13,231 nt of DNA from an uncultured Ruminococcus sp. (GCA_900066355.1 FMEL01000028.1:1-13231); one strand, 5' to 3'; positions 1-7,683 are shown, numbered from the stretch's first letter. The notes: generated by a model not told the origin, from the letters alone. Translations and numbers: made by a program.

Positions 1-1
1 T

Positions 2-13
2 ACAAATCAACAC
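2..13 (-). promoter_or_regulatory. Copy of a 12-bp motif also found upstream of the gntP promoter
   Basis: Read on the minus strand this is GTGTTGATTTGT. The identical 12-mer in the same orientation lies at 2800-2811, about 11 bp upstream of the -35 box of the permease gene. Here it lies beyond the terminator of the glycerate kinase gene, where a promoter for a further minus-strand gene outside the window would sit. A shared activator site (CdaR is the obvious candidate) is inference. A 12-mer pair can arise by chance in 13 kb, so the support is mainly positional. Confidence 0.25.
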
Positions 14-44
14 ATAATAATTTAAATTCGTAACTATAACGCAT

Positions 45-84
45 AAAAATACCCTCCTTACTGGTTTGTCCAGTAAAGAGGGTA
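45..84 (-). terminator. Intrinsic terminator of the permease / glycerate kinase unit
   Basis: On the minus strand TACCCTC-T-TTACTGG, a 5-nt loop and CCAGTAA-G-GAGGGTA form a 14-bp stem with one internal mismatch. It is followed directly by TTTTT (complement of 45-49). It lies about 50 bp after the kinase stop codon. Stem plus U-tract is the classic Rho-independent form. Confidence 0.93.
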
Positions 85-137
85 CATATCATTTTCTCTC
101 GTACAGCATTCTTTCTTATAAAACCATATATTATTCT

Positions 138-1277
138 TTATGCAAGTCTGCTTCCTGCGCGCAGCATACGGAACATTCTTCTTGCAGCGCAAAGGTAAAG
201 TTCCTCCGCATTTTCCAGTGCCTCGGGAAGTGTCATCACTCCGTTGATCGTTGTGATCATCGATTCAATTCCATAATCGAAAATGTCTTCAGCACCTTTT
301 CCCATGCTGCCTACGATTGCCACTGCCGGAATGTTATGTGCCTTGCAGTGCATGCCGACACCCTGCATGACTTTGCCGAATACAGACTGCCAATCGGTCG
401 CACCCTCACCGGTAACAACTATATCAACGCCTTCCAGACGTTTATCAAAATCAACCAGATCAAGTACTGTTTCAATTCCTGATTTCAACGTTCCCTTCAG
501 GAAAACCATCAGTGCTGCTCCAAGCCCACCTGCTGCTCCGGCACCTTCTATCTGATCCATATCGACACCAAACTGTGCTTTCAGGATATCACGGTAGTTC
601 TGCATTCCTTTTTCCAGCTCATCCTGAATCTCAGGTGTTGCACCTTTTTGTTTTCCGAATGTATAGGTCGCACCGTCTTTTCCGCACAGAGGATTGGTCA
701 CATCACACATTACCGTGAAATTGCATTCTTTTACAAGCGGATTCATATCGGATACATCAATCTTGCGGATTTTGATCAGATCTTCGCCACAACCTTTCAG
801 CTCTTCCCCGTTTTCATCAAGGAAACGTACACCCAATGCGCGGATGCAGCCGATTCCGCCATCGTTTGTTGCAGAACCACCGATTGCTATGGAAATATCA
901 CGGAAGCCTTTATTTAAAGCGTCCAGGATCATTTCGCCGGTTCCATAGGAAGTTGTATATCGTGGATCTCTTTTTTCATCCGGCACCAGTGGAAGTCCGG
1001 ATGCTGCTGCCATTTCCATGACTGCTCTTTTTTCATCCAGCATTCCGTAACTGCAGGTAAGTTCTTCCCACAACGGTCCATGCACTTTCAGTGAATTGCT
1101 TTTACCGTTTACTGCCGAAAGAACTGCATCTGTCGTACCTTCTCCGCCATCCGCAACTTCTATGCTGTCACAGATGCAGTCCGGAAAAATCTCCCGGGCT
1201 GCACATGTGAGTAATTCTGCTGTTTTCGGAGAAGACAGGGTTCCTTTAAAAGAATCTGATGCAAATAAAAATTTCAT
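138..1277 (-). CDS. glxK: Glycerate kinase, class I (glycerate 2-kinase type)
   Basis: ATP-dependent cytosolic kinase that phosphorylates D-glycerate, by family to 2-phosphoglycerate, feeding enolase and pyruvate kinase. The 379 residues match the usual family length (about 375-385). Motifs seen are SDSFKGT near the N-terminus (7-13), ADGGEGT (42-48), GGSATNDGG (133-141), CDVTNPLCG (191-199) and TGEGATDWQ (289-297), the last corresponding to the conserved GEGRxDxQ block near the C-terminus. I chose the ATG at 1277 because AGGAG lies 7 nt upstream; the longer frame would need a TTG start. It follows the permease gene after 39 bp and ends before a strong terminator, so the two are one transcription unit. 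The family (GlxK/GarK) is secure. 2-kinase rather than 3-kinase specificity rests on family knowledge. Confidence 0.95.
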   Translation of the reverse strand: MKFLFASDSFKGTLSSPKTAELLTCAAREIFPDCICDSIEVADGGEGTTDAVLSAVNGKSNSLKVHGPLWEELTCSYGMLDEKRAVMEMAAASGLPLVPDEKRDPRYTTSYGTGEMILDALNKGFRDISIAIGGSATNDGGIGCIRALGVRFLDENGEELKGCGEDLIKIRKIDVSDMNPLVKECNFTVMCDVTNPLCGKDGATYTFGKQKGATPEIQDELEKGMQNYRDILKAQFGVDMDQIEGAGAAGGLGAALMVFLKGTLKSGIETVLDLVDFDKRLEGVDIVVTGEGATDWQSVFGKVMQGVGMHCKAHNIPAVAIVGSMGKGAEDIFDYGIESMITTINGVMTLPEALENAEELYLCAARRMFRMLRAGSRLA

Positions 1278-1316
1278 TGGATGTCTCCTCTCAAGATACA
1301 ATTTTTTGTTCTCTGA

Positions 1317-2705
1317 TTATAAGAACAGAGATAATATAAAGATTTCAACCATTGAACTGATACCAAGAATCAGGGTAGCAACGGTCTGCGTTTTGTAACC
1401 TTTTTCTGGTGTCATTCCACCAAAGTTTGTAACAACCCAGAAATAAGAATCGTTTGCATGGGATACGGTCATTGCTCCTGCGCCGATAGCCATAACTGCC
1501 AGAGCGGTACGAACCGGTGTTCCAAGTCCGAGAACAGTAAGGATCGGAGCTACAATACCTGCAGTTGTTGTAATTGCAACTGTAGAAGATCCCTGTGCTG
1601 TTTTCAGGATTGCAGCCAGAATGAATGGGAAGAAAATACCAATCTTTTCAAGCAGTGCTGCATTCTGTGTAATGTAGTTGATCATATCTGTAGAAGAAAT
1701 TACTTTACCAAGTACACCACCTGCTGCTGTTACAAACAGGATTGGTCCTACAGTTTTCAGTGTTTCATTTGTAATATCATAAAAATCTGCCATCTTGCCT
1801 GCACCGGAAAGCTGAACGATTGCAAAGATCGTACCAACTGCCAGAGCGATGATCGGTGTTCCAAGGAACTGAAGAATGTCATTTGCTGTTCCTGTAAGTC
1901 CTGCCATGCTTGCGATAGAACCAAGTGCCATCAGGATGATCGGTACAAGGATCGGAGCGATTGCATTAAAGCTTCCCGGAAGTTTGCCATATTCAGCAAC
2001 AAGTTCTTCATATGTTTTCTTTACATCATTTGCATTTGCTTCATCGTCTGCCTGTACTTTTTTTCCGATATATTTTGCAAAGAAATAACCTGCGATCAGC
2101 GGAAAGATGGAGCAAAGAGCACCAAGTCCCATAACCAGAAGAAGGTTATCACCAACGCCCATAGTAGATGCTGCTGCGATCGGGCCAGGTGTCGGTGGGA
2201 TAAATACATGCGCGATGTACAGACCGGAAGAAAGTCCGATTGTCATTGCAACGGAAGATGCTCCGGTACGGTTTACAAGTGCTTTTCTGATCGGGTTCAG
2301 GATAACGAAACCGGAGTCACAGAATACCGGGATAGATACAACCCATCCCATCAGTTCCATGGCCAGTTCCGGATGGTTTTTACCAACGATATGGATAACC
2401 ATATCTGCCAGTTTCAGTGCGGCACCGGTTTTTTCAAGAATCGTACCGATGAGTGCACCGAGAATAATTACGATACCGATACTGGTGAATGTTCCGGAAA
2501 AGCCCTGTCCGATGACATTTGCAAGACCAAGCGTTACCGTTCCGTCATCTGCTGTCTGATTCACAAGCGGAATTCCGGCAACCAGACCGAGTAACAATGA
2601 TACGGTCATGATGGAAATAAACGGATGAATCTTGAACTTCGAAATTGCTACAATCATTAAGATTATCGCGATAACAAACGCGATGATAAGTGGAAAACCT
2701 GTCAT
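1317..2705 (-). CDS. GntP-family permease (gluconate/glycerate-type H+ symporter)
   Basis: Inner-membrane proton symporter of the GntP family, which carries gluconate, glycerate and related sugar acids. The 462-residue product is almost entirely hydrophobic, with about 12-14 membrane segments starting at residue 2. Family-typical stretches include FIPPTPGPIAAA near residue 170, the glycine-rich LFVTAAGGVLGKV, and AQGSSTVAITTTAGI in the C-terminal half. The ATG at 2705 has GGGGGAG 5 nt upstream; an in-frame ATG 21 nt further up lies before that ribosome binding site and is rejected. It has its own promoter (2760-2788) and is followed by glycerate kinase, so glycerate is the most likely substrate. 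Gluconate or another aldonate cannot be excluded from sequence. Confidence 0.92.
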   Translation of the reverse strand: MTGFPLIIAFVIAIILMIVAISKFKIHPFISIMTVSLLLGLVAGIPLVNQTADDGTVTLGLANVIGQGFSGTFTSIGIVIILGALIGTILEKTGAALKLADMVIHIVGKNHPELAMELMGWVVSIPVFCDSGFVILNPIRKALVNRTGASSVAMTIGLSSGLYIAHVFIPPTPGPIAAASTMGVGDNLLLVMGLGALCSIFPLIAGYFFAKYIGKKVQADDEANANDVKKTYEELVAEYGKLPGSFNAIAPILVPIILMALGSIASMAGLTGTANDILQFLGTPIIALAVGTIFAIVQLSGAGKMADFYDITNETLKTVGPILFVTAAGGVLGKVISSTDMINYITQNAALLEKIGIFFPFILAAILKTAQGSSTVAITTTAGIVAPILTVLGLGTPVRTALAVMAIGAGAMTVSHANDSYFWVVTNFGGMTPEKGYKTQTVATLILGISSMVEIFILSLFL

Positions 2706-2742
2706 ACTAACTCCCCCTTTTCTCATTTGTTTACATCAGGTT

Positions 2743-2756
2743 TTTCATTGATGAAA
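2743..2756. promoter_or_regulatory. Perfect dyad at the predicted gntP transcription start
   Basis: TTTCAT-TG-ATGAAA is a perfect 6+6 palindrome covering the expected +1 (about 2753) of the permease promoter. An operator overlapping the start site is a common arrangement for repression. Which protein binds is unknown. The dyad is short and AT-rich and could be chance. Confidence 0.3.
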
Positions 2757-2759
2757 TGA

Positions 2760-2788
2760 ATTCTAACAAACTGAGAAAAAGATTTCAA
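2760..2788 (-). promoter_or_regulatory. Sigma-A promoter of the permease / glycerate kinase unit
   Basis: Minus strand: -35 TTGAAA (2783-2788), 17-bp spacer ending in TGT, and -10 TAGAAT (2760-2765). The TG one base before the -10 makes it an extended -10 promoter. Both hexamers match consensus at five of six positions. The expected start near 2753 gives a leader of about 48 nt. Confidence 0.75.
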
Positions 2789-2799
2789 AGTATTCTGAC

Positions 2800-2811
2800 A
2801 CAAATCAACAC
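2800..2811 (-). promoter_or_regulatory. Candidate activator site upstream of the gntP promoter
   Basis: GTGTTGATTTGT on the minus strand, 11 bp upstream of the -35 box, where a transcription activator would sit. It is repeated exactly at 2-13. CdaR-type regulators are known as activators of sugar-acid genes, so this is a reasonable but untested CdaR box. Confidence 0.3.
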
Positions 2812-2860
2812 GTAAATTTTGTTCTCTGATGCCAAAACAGATGTTTGTATTATTTTTGAT

Positions 2861-3988
2861 TCATTTATTTTTCAAAAATAACTGTAAAAAAATCAAAAAC
2901 CACTTATCTTCATACGAGCTCTGCGGATTGACATTCAGCACATCACGGATTTTATTATACTGATAAAGGAAAGTATTTTTGTGCATATACAAAGCTTCGG
3001 AAGCCTTCGCTGTGTTAAAGTTTGTATCTACCAATGTATTGATCAGCTCCTTGCAGCTGTTCTGCATATCTTCTGACAAAAGCTTTCCATATACATTAAA
3101 GATATGATCCAGTTCATCCTCTGGTACAATCGACTGAACGAAATCACAGATATGATCGTAAAAATAAACACTGTTGTGCCTGCTTTTTGTGTTCTTTTCA
3201 AGCCATCTGCAATGCCGGTACGCATAATGATATTTTAAAAAGCTGTTCTGAAACGTACCGATATAAAACCGGCACACGATTCCCTCTCTCTGCATCCACT
3301 GAAGCGTACCCTGCAGATATTCCGCCAGAATGTACTTATACTCTGCGAACATTCTTTTTTCTGTGGAATCCATTGTCTTAAAAATCAGTATATATTTTTC
3401 ATCGAGTGCAAAACTGATATCCTCGCTTTTGTGGAGCATGCCTTTTTTGACAGATTCCAGAAAATCCTTCTGATACTGTGGCTGCTCCAGACAGCAGAGA
3501 ATTGGGATACGGATAATGTCTTCGCGATACTGCAGTTCTTCTGCAAGGCGACGGAGCCCTTTCGGATCTGCATGATCTTCGGAAGTGATCATCTCAATAA
3601 AGCGTTCTTTCTTCGTCTGTCTGCGGATAGACTGTAATTTCTGCCTCTCGTATTTAATCAGCACCTCGATCGCCATCTTCGTGATATTTGCGACCGGACG
3701 GATTTCTTCGGGCTTCCCCGAAACCCCTACCACGCCAATTCTTTTTCCATCGATCTGGATGACCATGTTAATTCCCGGTGCAGTTCCCTCATATTCTTCG
3801 GAATCCTCCACCATGATGACATCACGGTCATTATGTGTGATCACGTAAGCTGCCTCATGAAAAGTACCGACTCTCTTCGGATCAACACTGGCAATGATGA
3901 TCCCGTCCTCGTTCATGATGTTGACATTGTAACTGGTGTACTCACTGACTCTTTCAATCAGTTTCTTTGCAAGTGTCTCTTCTAACAT
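2861..3988 (-). CDS. CdaR/SdaR-type sugar diacid transcriptional regulator
   Basis: Cytosolic DNA-binding regulator of 375 residues, a normal length for the family. The N-terminal third (about 3-133) is a Diacid_rec-type sensor domain with VGVVGVSGKPEEIRP-like core sequence near 85-98 (here IGVVGVSGKPEEIRP). The middle fits the CdaR GGDEF-like region. The C-terminus (about 320-372) is a PucR/HTH_30 helix-turn-helix with NTAKASEALYMHKNTF and QYNKIRDVL. In E. coli CdaR activates galactarate/glucarate/glycerate genes including a glycerate kinase, which fits the next two genes here. The ATG at 3988 has AAGGTG upstream inside the 11-bp gap after the EEP gene. No hairpin terminator is seen after its stop, so some readthrough into the permease gene is possible. 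Confidence 0.93.
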   Translation of the reverse strand: MLEETLAKKLIERVSEYTSYNVNIMNEDGIIIASVDPKRVGTFHEAAYVITHNDRDVIMVEDSEEYEGTAPGINMVIQIDGKRIGVVGVSGKPEEIRPVANITKMAIEVLIKYERQKLQSIRRQTKKERFIEMITSEDHADPKGLRRLAEELQYREDIIRIPILCCLEQPQYQKDFLESVKKGMLHKSEDISFALDEKYILIFKTMDSTEKRMFAEYKYILAEYLQGTLQWMQREGIVCRFYIGTFQNSFLKYHYAYRHCRWLEKNTKSRHNSVYFYDHICDFVQSIVPEDELDHIFNVYGKLLSEDMQNSCKELINTLVDTNFNTAKASEALYMHKNTFLYQYNKIRDVLNVNPQSSYEDKWFLIFLQLFLKNK

Positions 3989-3999
3989 GTCATGTCACC

Positions 4000-5085
4000 T
4001 TACTTTAATTTGAACTGTACATACACCGGATCATGGTCTGAGTAAGAATAACCGGTATTGATATTTTCATATTTCAGACATTCAATATTGTCAGAAACAA
4101 TAAATCCATCCAGTGTAACTGTATATGTCTCGCCCGGAATATATTCCATGTCTGCATTACGTGCACTGTCCCACAGGGAAGCACACTCTTCATCACTCAA
4201 CTGGTCAATACAGAAAGAAAAATGATCCGGAAGTTCTGCTCTCGGGAACGGATATGCCCATGATTCTCTCTCTGCGGAATCGTCCTCAGCAGCCTTCAGA
4301 TCATGGTTAAAATCACCTCCGCAAAGTACATAATTGCCTGCATCGTATTCTTTCTTCATATCTGCCGTAAGCATCTGGATCTGGCCTTCCCGGATCTCGT
4401 CACTGTTTCCATAAGCGGACATATGAAGTTCGAAAATCACCAGTTCTTTTCCATTATCGACCGGAACGCGTGAAATACTATAGCAGCGGTCCAGATCAAA
4501 AAACTTACTGAAAGAAGTGGATACCGGAAAACTTCTTCTCAGAGAATCCGTCACCGGATATCTGGAAAACAGCGCAAGCCCGGATTTACTGCTGCCATGC
4601 GGCTGTGTAAATGGATAAAACAGAAACGCAGAATCGTAATTCTGTGCAAATACGCAGTCATAATCTGGCATACAGTCTTTCAGAATAGAATATTCATTCA
4701 CATGATAGCTTCTTGTCGAATCCAGATCTACTTCTTCGATCAATGCAAAATCCGGATCGTAGGATGCCACCAGTTCTCCGGCTCCCTGAACTGTCTCAAG
4801 AACGCTGTCTTTACTCTTTGCCCAGGAAGACTTCCCGCCATCCATAAAGAAGCTGAAGTCCGGAGTATATGCTCCAAAACCAATGTTGTATGTAAGCGCA
4901 GAATACTCTTTGCCTGTTGTAAGCTTCGCATCTGCCTGCTCCACGCGGGACTCCACCTCAAGCGGCAGATTATCCTCGATTCGATGATAGCTCGCATAAA
5001 GATAAATAAGATATGCAAGAAGTGCAATTACAAGAATGCCAATGATGATACCAATGATCTTAAAAAATTTTTTTGCTGTTTTCAT
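4000..5085 (-). CDS. Membrane-anchored endonuclease/exonuclease/phosphatase (EEP) family protein
   Basis: 361 residues: a basic N-terminus, one hydrophobic helix (about 8-31), then a complete EEP fold. Visible catalytic-type elements are TYNIGFG (65-71), the metal-binding Glu in IEEVD (116-120), His221 in ELHMSAY, Asp258 and Asn260 in GGDFNHD, Asp326 in LDGFIVSD, and the C-terminal SDHDPV (349-354). No key residue is missing. The family cleaves phosphodiesters or removes phosphate from nucleic acids, phosphoinositides or small molecules; the substrate cannot be read from sequence. One N-terminal helix and no further membrane segments suggest the catalytic domain faces outside. The ATG at 5085 is 4 bp after the MATE stop, with GAGGA overlapping it, so translation is probably coupled. 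Confidence 0.9.
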   Translation of the reverse strand: MKTAKKFFKIIGIIIGILVIALLAYLIYLYASYHRIEDNLPLEVESRVEQADAKLTTGKEYSALTYNIGFGAYTPDFSFFMDGGKSSWAKSKDSVLETVQGAGELVASYDPDFALIEEVDLDSTRSYHVNEYSILKDCMPDYDCVFAQNYDSAFLFYPFTQPHGSSKSGLALFSRYPVTDSLRRSFPVSTSFSKFFDLDRCYSISRVPVDNGKELVIFELHMSAYGNSDEIREGQIQMLTADMKKEYDAGNYVLCGGDFNHDLKAAEDDSAERESWAYPFPRAELPDHFSFCIDQLSDEECASLWDSARNADMEYIPGETYTVTLDGFIVSDNIECLKYENINTGYSYSDHDPVYVQFKLK

Positions 5086-5089
5086 GGTT

Positions 5090-6457
5090 TTATCCTCGTT
5101 TCCTCGTTATCCACAAAAATGTACAGGTAAATATGATTCCTTTTATGATTGATGTTATGGAAAGTGCCCACCAGATTCCACTGAGACCGATCAGACCTCC
5201 CAATATAATTGCAAGCGGAATTCTTGCACTGGTAAAAGCGATGCTGATGATACTGCAAAGCCTTGTCCTGCCTAGTCCGGACAAAGCACCGACGGTCGTC
5301 AGTTCCACACACATAAAAGCTTCACTGAAACCAATGATCACCAGATATCCAACGGCTGTTGCAACTGCTTTCGGTTCGTGGAAAAAGATATCTGCGATTG
5401 CCTGCGGAAAGCAGATAAATACAAAGCTGATCAGCAGTCCCCAGATACCTACTGTCCACAAGGACGCACGATATCCTTTACGGACACGTTCCATCTTTCC
5501 TGCACCATAGTTTTGGGCAATAAAGGCATTCAGCGCTGCCGCAAAACCATCCGCCGTATTCCATGAAATGGATTCAATCTGCCCGCCGACTCTCTGCGTG
5601 GCAACGGCTTCGGCTCCGTAGGCGGATACCATTCGCGTCAGTACCATGGAAATCGCACAATAAGCCATACCCTGAATTGCAGTCGGAATGCCAATCCTGC
5701 AGAGTCCGCCGAGATATTCTTTCGGTATCTTTGCCGTCAGCCGGATTCCTTTTAATACATTTTCTTTCTTTTGTATGATCACACCAAGAATCATAATCGT
5801 CATAACAATCGCCTGAGCTGTCACCGTTGCGATTGCAGCACCTACTACTCCAAGCTTCGGAAACGGTCCCGGTCCAAGGATCAGCACCGGATCAAGAATC
5901 ATGTTTGTAACAAGTCCAATCAGGTTGGCCAGAAACGGTGTCTTCGAATCACCCTGTGCCGTATACAACCCTGTCATTGTCAGCGTCAGAAATGAAAATA
6001 CAATCAGTCCGCATGCAATCTTGGTATAGGATAGGGCTGCGGTCTGTGCCTCCGGATCCGTCAACTGAAAAAATGCGACCATCTGCCGTGTAAACACAAG
6101 CGAAATAACCGCGTATGCCATTCCCATAAGTGTCGCAAGCTGCACTGCTGCCTGTGCAAAACCATGGGCTCTGTCACGTTCGCCGCGTCCAATGCACTGT
6201 GCCACCTGCACCTGTCCACCCATCCTCGCCATAGCCGCAAGTCCCTGCGAAAACCATGTAAACATACCGCCGACACCAACTCCTGCAACTGCTTTTGAGC
6301 CCAGCAGTCCGATCCATGCCATATCTGTGATATTATATAAAGTTCCGAGAAACGAAGATGCCATGATCGGAATGGCAAGTTTCGTCAGTGTTTTCAAAAT
6401 AGGACCTTTGGTTAAATTTCCTTCCATTCTCTTTCCCTCATCCGTTTTCGTATTCAT
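5090..6457 (-). CDS. MATE-family multidrug/Na+ or H+-coupled exporter
   Basis: Integral membrane antiporter of the MATE family, exporting organic cations, drugs or metabolites against Na+ or H+. The 455 residues with about 12 helices are the standard size. The N-terminal LTKGPILKTLTKLAIPI and LYNITDMAWIGLLG are typical, as is the matching second half (LNAFIAQNYGAGKMERVRKGY). The start is uncertain: ATG 6457 has AGGA 7 nt upstream, while ATG 6427 (MEGNLTKGP) has GAGGGA upstream. The TATAAT at 6469-6474, if used, would start transcription only about 5 nt before 6457 and favour 6427. It is the first gene of the MATE-EEP-cdaR operon. The transported substrate is unknown. Confidence 0.94.
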   Translation of the reverse strand: MNTKTDEGKRMEGNLTKGPILKTLTKLAIPIMASSFLGTLYNITDMAWIGLLGSKAVAGVGVGGMFTWFSQGLAAMARMGGQVQVAQCIGRGERDRAHGFAQAAVQLATLMGMAYAVISLVFTRQMVAFFQLTDPEAQTAALSYTKIACGLIVFSFLTLTMTGLYTAQGDSKTPFLANLIGLVTNMILDPVLILGPGPFPKLGVVGAAIATVTAQAIVMTIMILGVIIQKKENVLKGIRLTAKIPKEYLGGLCRIGIPTAIQGMAYCAISMVLTRMVSAYGAEAVATQRVGGQIESISWNTADGFAAALNAFIAQNYGAGKMERVRKGYRASLWTVGIWGLLISFVFICFPQAIADIFFHEPKAVATAVGYLVIIGFSEAFMCVELTTVGALSGLGRTRLCSIISIAFTSARIPLAIILGGLIGLSGIWWALSITSIIKGIIFTCTFLWITRKRG

Positions 6458-6468
6458 CCATTAGTCCT

Positions 6469-6474
6469 ATTATA
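6469..6474 (-). promoter_or_regulatory. Possible -10 box for the MATE-EEP-cdaR operon
   Basis: A perfect TATAAT on the minus strand, directly upstream of the MATE gene and downstream of the ybjQ terminator. No convincing -35 is seen 16-18 bp upstream (ATGAAA at best). The element bears on the MATE start choice because its start site would fall at about 6462. Confidence 0.35.
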
Positions 6475-6600
6475 CATGGTTTAATCCCTCTTTTCATCAG
6501 AAAAATTCACAGTTGTAAACATATTTCCAAATCACACCAATTTACCACTCATAAATTAGTTGACCCGTGCTATAGCAATCGTCTTCTAAGTCAATGGAAT

Positions 6601-6645
6601 CAAAAAATGCAGGACAGTATATTAGAACTATACTTCCCTGCATTT
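6601..6645 (-). terminator. Intrinsic terminator after the ybjQ-family gene
   Basis: Minus strand: outer stem AAATGCAGG / CCTGCATTT (6637-6645 with 6605-6613) and inner stem AGTATA / TATACT (6629-6634 with 6616-6621), then TTTTTT at the base. It lies 12 bp after the ybjQ stop codon and separates the merR-ybjQ unit from the MATE operon. Confidence 0.92.
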
Positions 6646-6657
6646 CATTTTTAACGT

Positions 6658-6969
6658 TTATTTATATTTTACCGCAGTTCCGTACGCGATCACTTCTGCC
6701 GCACCTGCCATGACCTGAGAAGAACCATATTTCACACCAATCACTGCATCGGCATCCATCTCTTTTGCCTCATCAACCATACGCTTCGTGGCAATCTGTC
6801 TTGCCTCATTCAGCATTTCCGTATAGCCGACGATTTCACCGCCAACCAGTGTTTTCATGCCTGCCATAAAATCTCTGCCGACGTTTTTTGTCTGTACAAC
6901 TGTTCCTTTTACGATTCCAAGCGGCTCAAACTCCACACCCGGAATATATTCAATACTTAGAAGCTTCAT
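6658..6969 (-). CDS. YbjQ-family (UPF0145) putative heavy-metal-binding protein
   Basis: 103 residues, full length for the YbjQ family, which forms small cytosolic oligomers annotated as putative heavy-metal-binding. Family-typical sequence runs from the PGVEFEPLGIVKGTVVQTKNVGRD start, through MVDEAKEMDADAVIGVKYG, to the AAEVIAYGTAVK end. No cysteines or clear metal ligands are visible, so the metal label comes from family annotation. The ATG at 6969 lies inside the last codons of the merR gene (20-bp overlap) with AGGAGGAGAAG just upstream, so the two are co-transcribed and probably translationally coupled. The biochemical role of the family is poorly defined. Confidence 0.93.
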   Translation of the reverse strand: MKLLSIEYIPGVEFEPLGIVKGTVVQTKNVGRDFMAGMKTLVGGEIVGYTEMLNEARQIATKRMVDEAKEMDADAVIGVKYGSSQVMAGAAEVIAYGTAVKYK

Positions 6970-7591
6970 CCTCTTCTCCTCCTTCGATCTCTTTCATTCT
7001 TCCTGCAAGTGCTACGAGCGTTCCCACAATAATTACTGCCGGAATCCCTGCTATAAGCAGAAGCATTCCCAGTGGAATTGGATCCTGTGTGTTTGCCCAG
7101 AATACGATTACGATCGTAATCAGCATAAGCAATACCATAACTGCCGCACCAATGATCGCCCCGTTTCTTTTTTTCTTATGGACATCCATTTTGTTTATAT
7201 CCATAAACTTTGCACCTTCTTTCTCCATCTGCTCAATTTCTTCCAGACAGTCCTCCGCATTGAGAGAATCCAGTGACCGGTGTTCCAGGATCAGGCGTTC
7301 GCAGATATCCTGCATCTTCGAAAGACCGTCTTTACGATGTTCCAGTTCTTTCAGATGCTGTTCGAGGCAGATCTGCAGGCTTTTCTTTTTTTCGAAGAGA
7401 GCTTTCATTTCTTCTATGGAAATATCCACCTTGCGGAACAGTTTGATTTCCTGAAGTCGAATGACATCTGCCTGATGATATTCCCTGTATCCGTTTTCTG
7501 CACGTGCTACATTCAGTAATCCCTGCTCTTCGTAAAAACGGATATTTTTTCTTGTGATTCCTACCAGCTCTTCCACCTGTTTGATTTTCAT
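6950..7591 (-). CDS. MerR-family regulator with two C-terminal membrane helices
   Basis: 213 residues. Residues 1-70 are a MerR winged helix-turn-helix (MKIKQVEELVGITRKNIRFY, then GLLNVARAENGYREY). Residues 75-130 are a charged helical stretch fitting the MerR dimerisation coiled coil. A basic KKKR (139-142) precedes two hydrophobic segments (about 144-166 and 172-196) and an acidic tail. MerR effector domains are normally soluble, so this regulator is probably membrane-tethered and senses a membrane or envelope signal; that is inference. The ATG at 7591 has GAGGTAG upstream; the longer frame adds 13 residues without a better ribosome site. It overlaps ybjQ by 20 bp. Its own promoter holds a perfect dyad in a 19-bp spacer, implying autoregulation. 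Confidence 0.93.
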   Translation of the reverse strand: MKIKQVEELVGITRKNIRFYEEQGLLNVARAENGYREYHQADVIRLQEIKLFRKVDISIEEMKALFEKKKSLQICLEQHLKELEHRKDGLSKMQDICERLILEHRSLDSLNAEDCLEEIEQMEKEGAKFMDINKMDVHKKKRNGAIIGAAVMVLLMLITIVIVFWANTQDPIPLGMLLLIAGIPAVIIVGTLVALAGRMKEIEGGEEDEASKY

Positions 7592-7652
7592 ACTGCTACC
7601 TCTTACTTTCCTGACAGCCCCGGAAACCATTCACATCGCTGTCTGTATCTGT

Positions 7653-7683
7653 TTTATACAGCTTCCATAAGGTGGAAGGTCAA
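7653..7683 (-). promoter_or_regulatory. MerR-type promoter and operator of the merR-ybjQ unit
   Basis: Minus strand: -35 TTGACC (7678-7683), 19-bp spacer (7659-7677), -10 TATAAA (7653-7658). A perfect dyad CTTCCA-CCTTA-TGGAAG (7662-7678) fills the spacer. An over-long 19-20 bp spacer with a centred dyad is the hallmark of promoters activated by MerR-family proteins through DNA distortion. The expected start near 7646 gives a leader of about 55 nt. Confidence 0.85.

Noticed and set aside
1304..1317. 14-bp sequence TTTTGTTCTCTGAT repeated at 2817-2830
   Set aside because: One copy spans the permease stop codon and the other lies after cdaR; there is no dyad, phasing or promoter relation, and a single 14-mer pair is not far from chance in an AT-rich window.
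66..2594. Long plus-strand frames opposite the kinase and permease genes (up to 378 codons)
   Set aside because: They are low-complexity, Cys/Ser-rich shadows of well-recognised minus-strand genes and lack ribosome sites.
6568..6577. Perfect palindrome TGCTATAGCA upstream of the MATE gene
   Set aside because: More than 90 bp from the only -10 candidate and not linked to any promoter hexamer at correct spacing, so no function could be supported.
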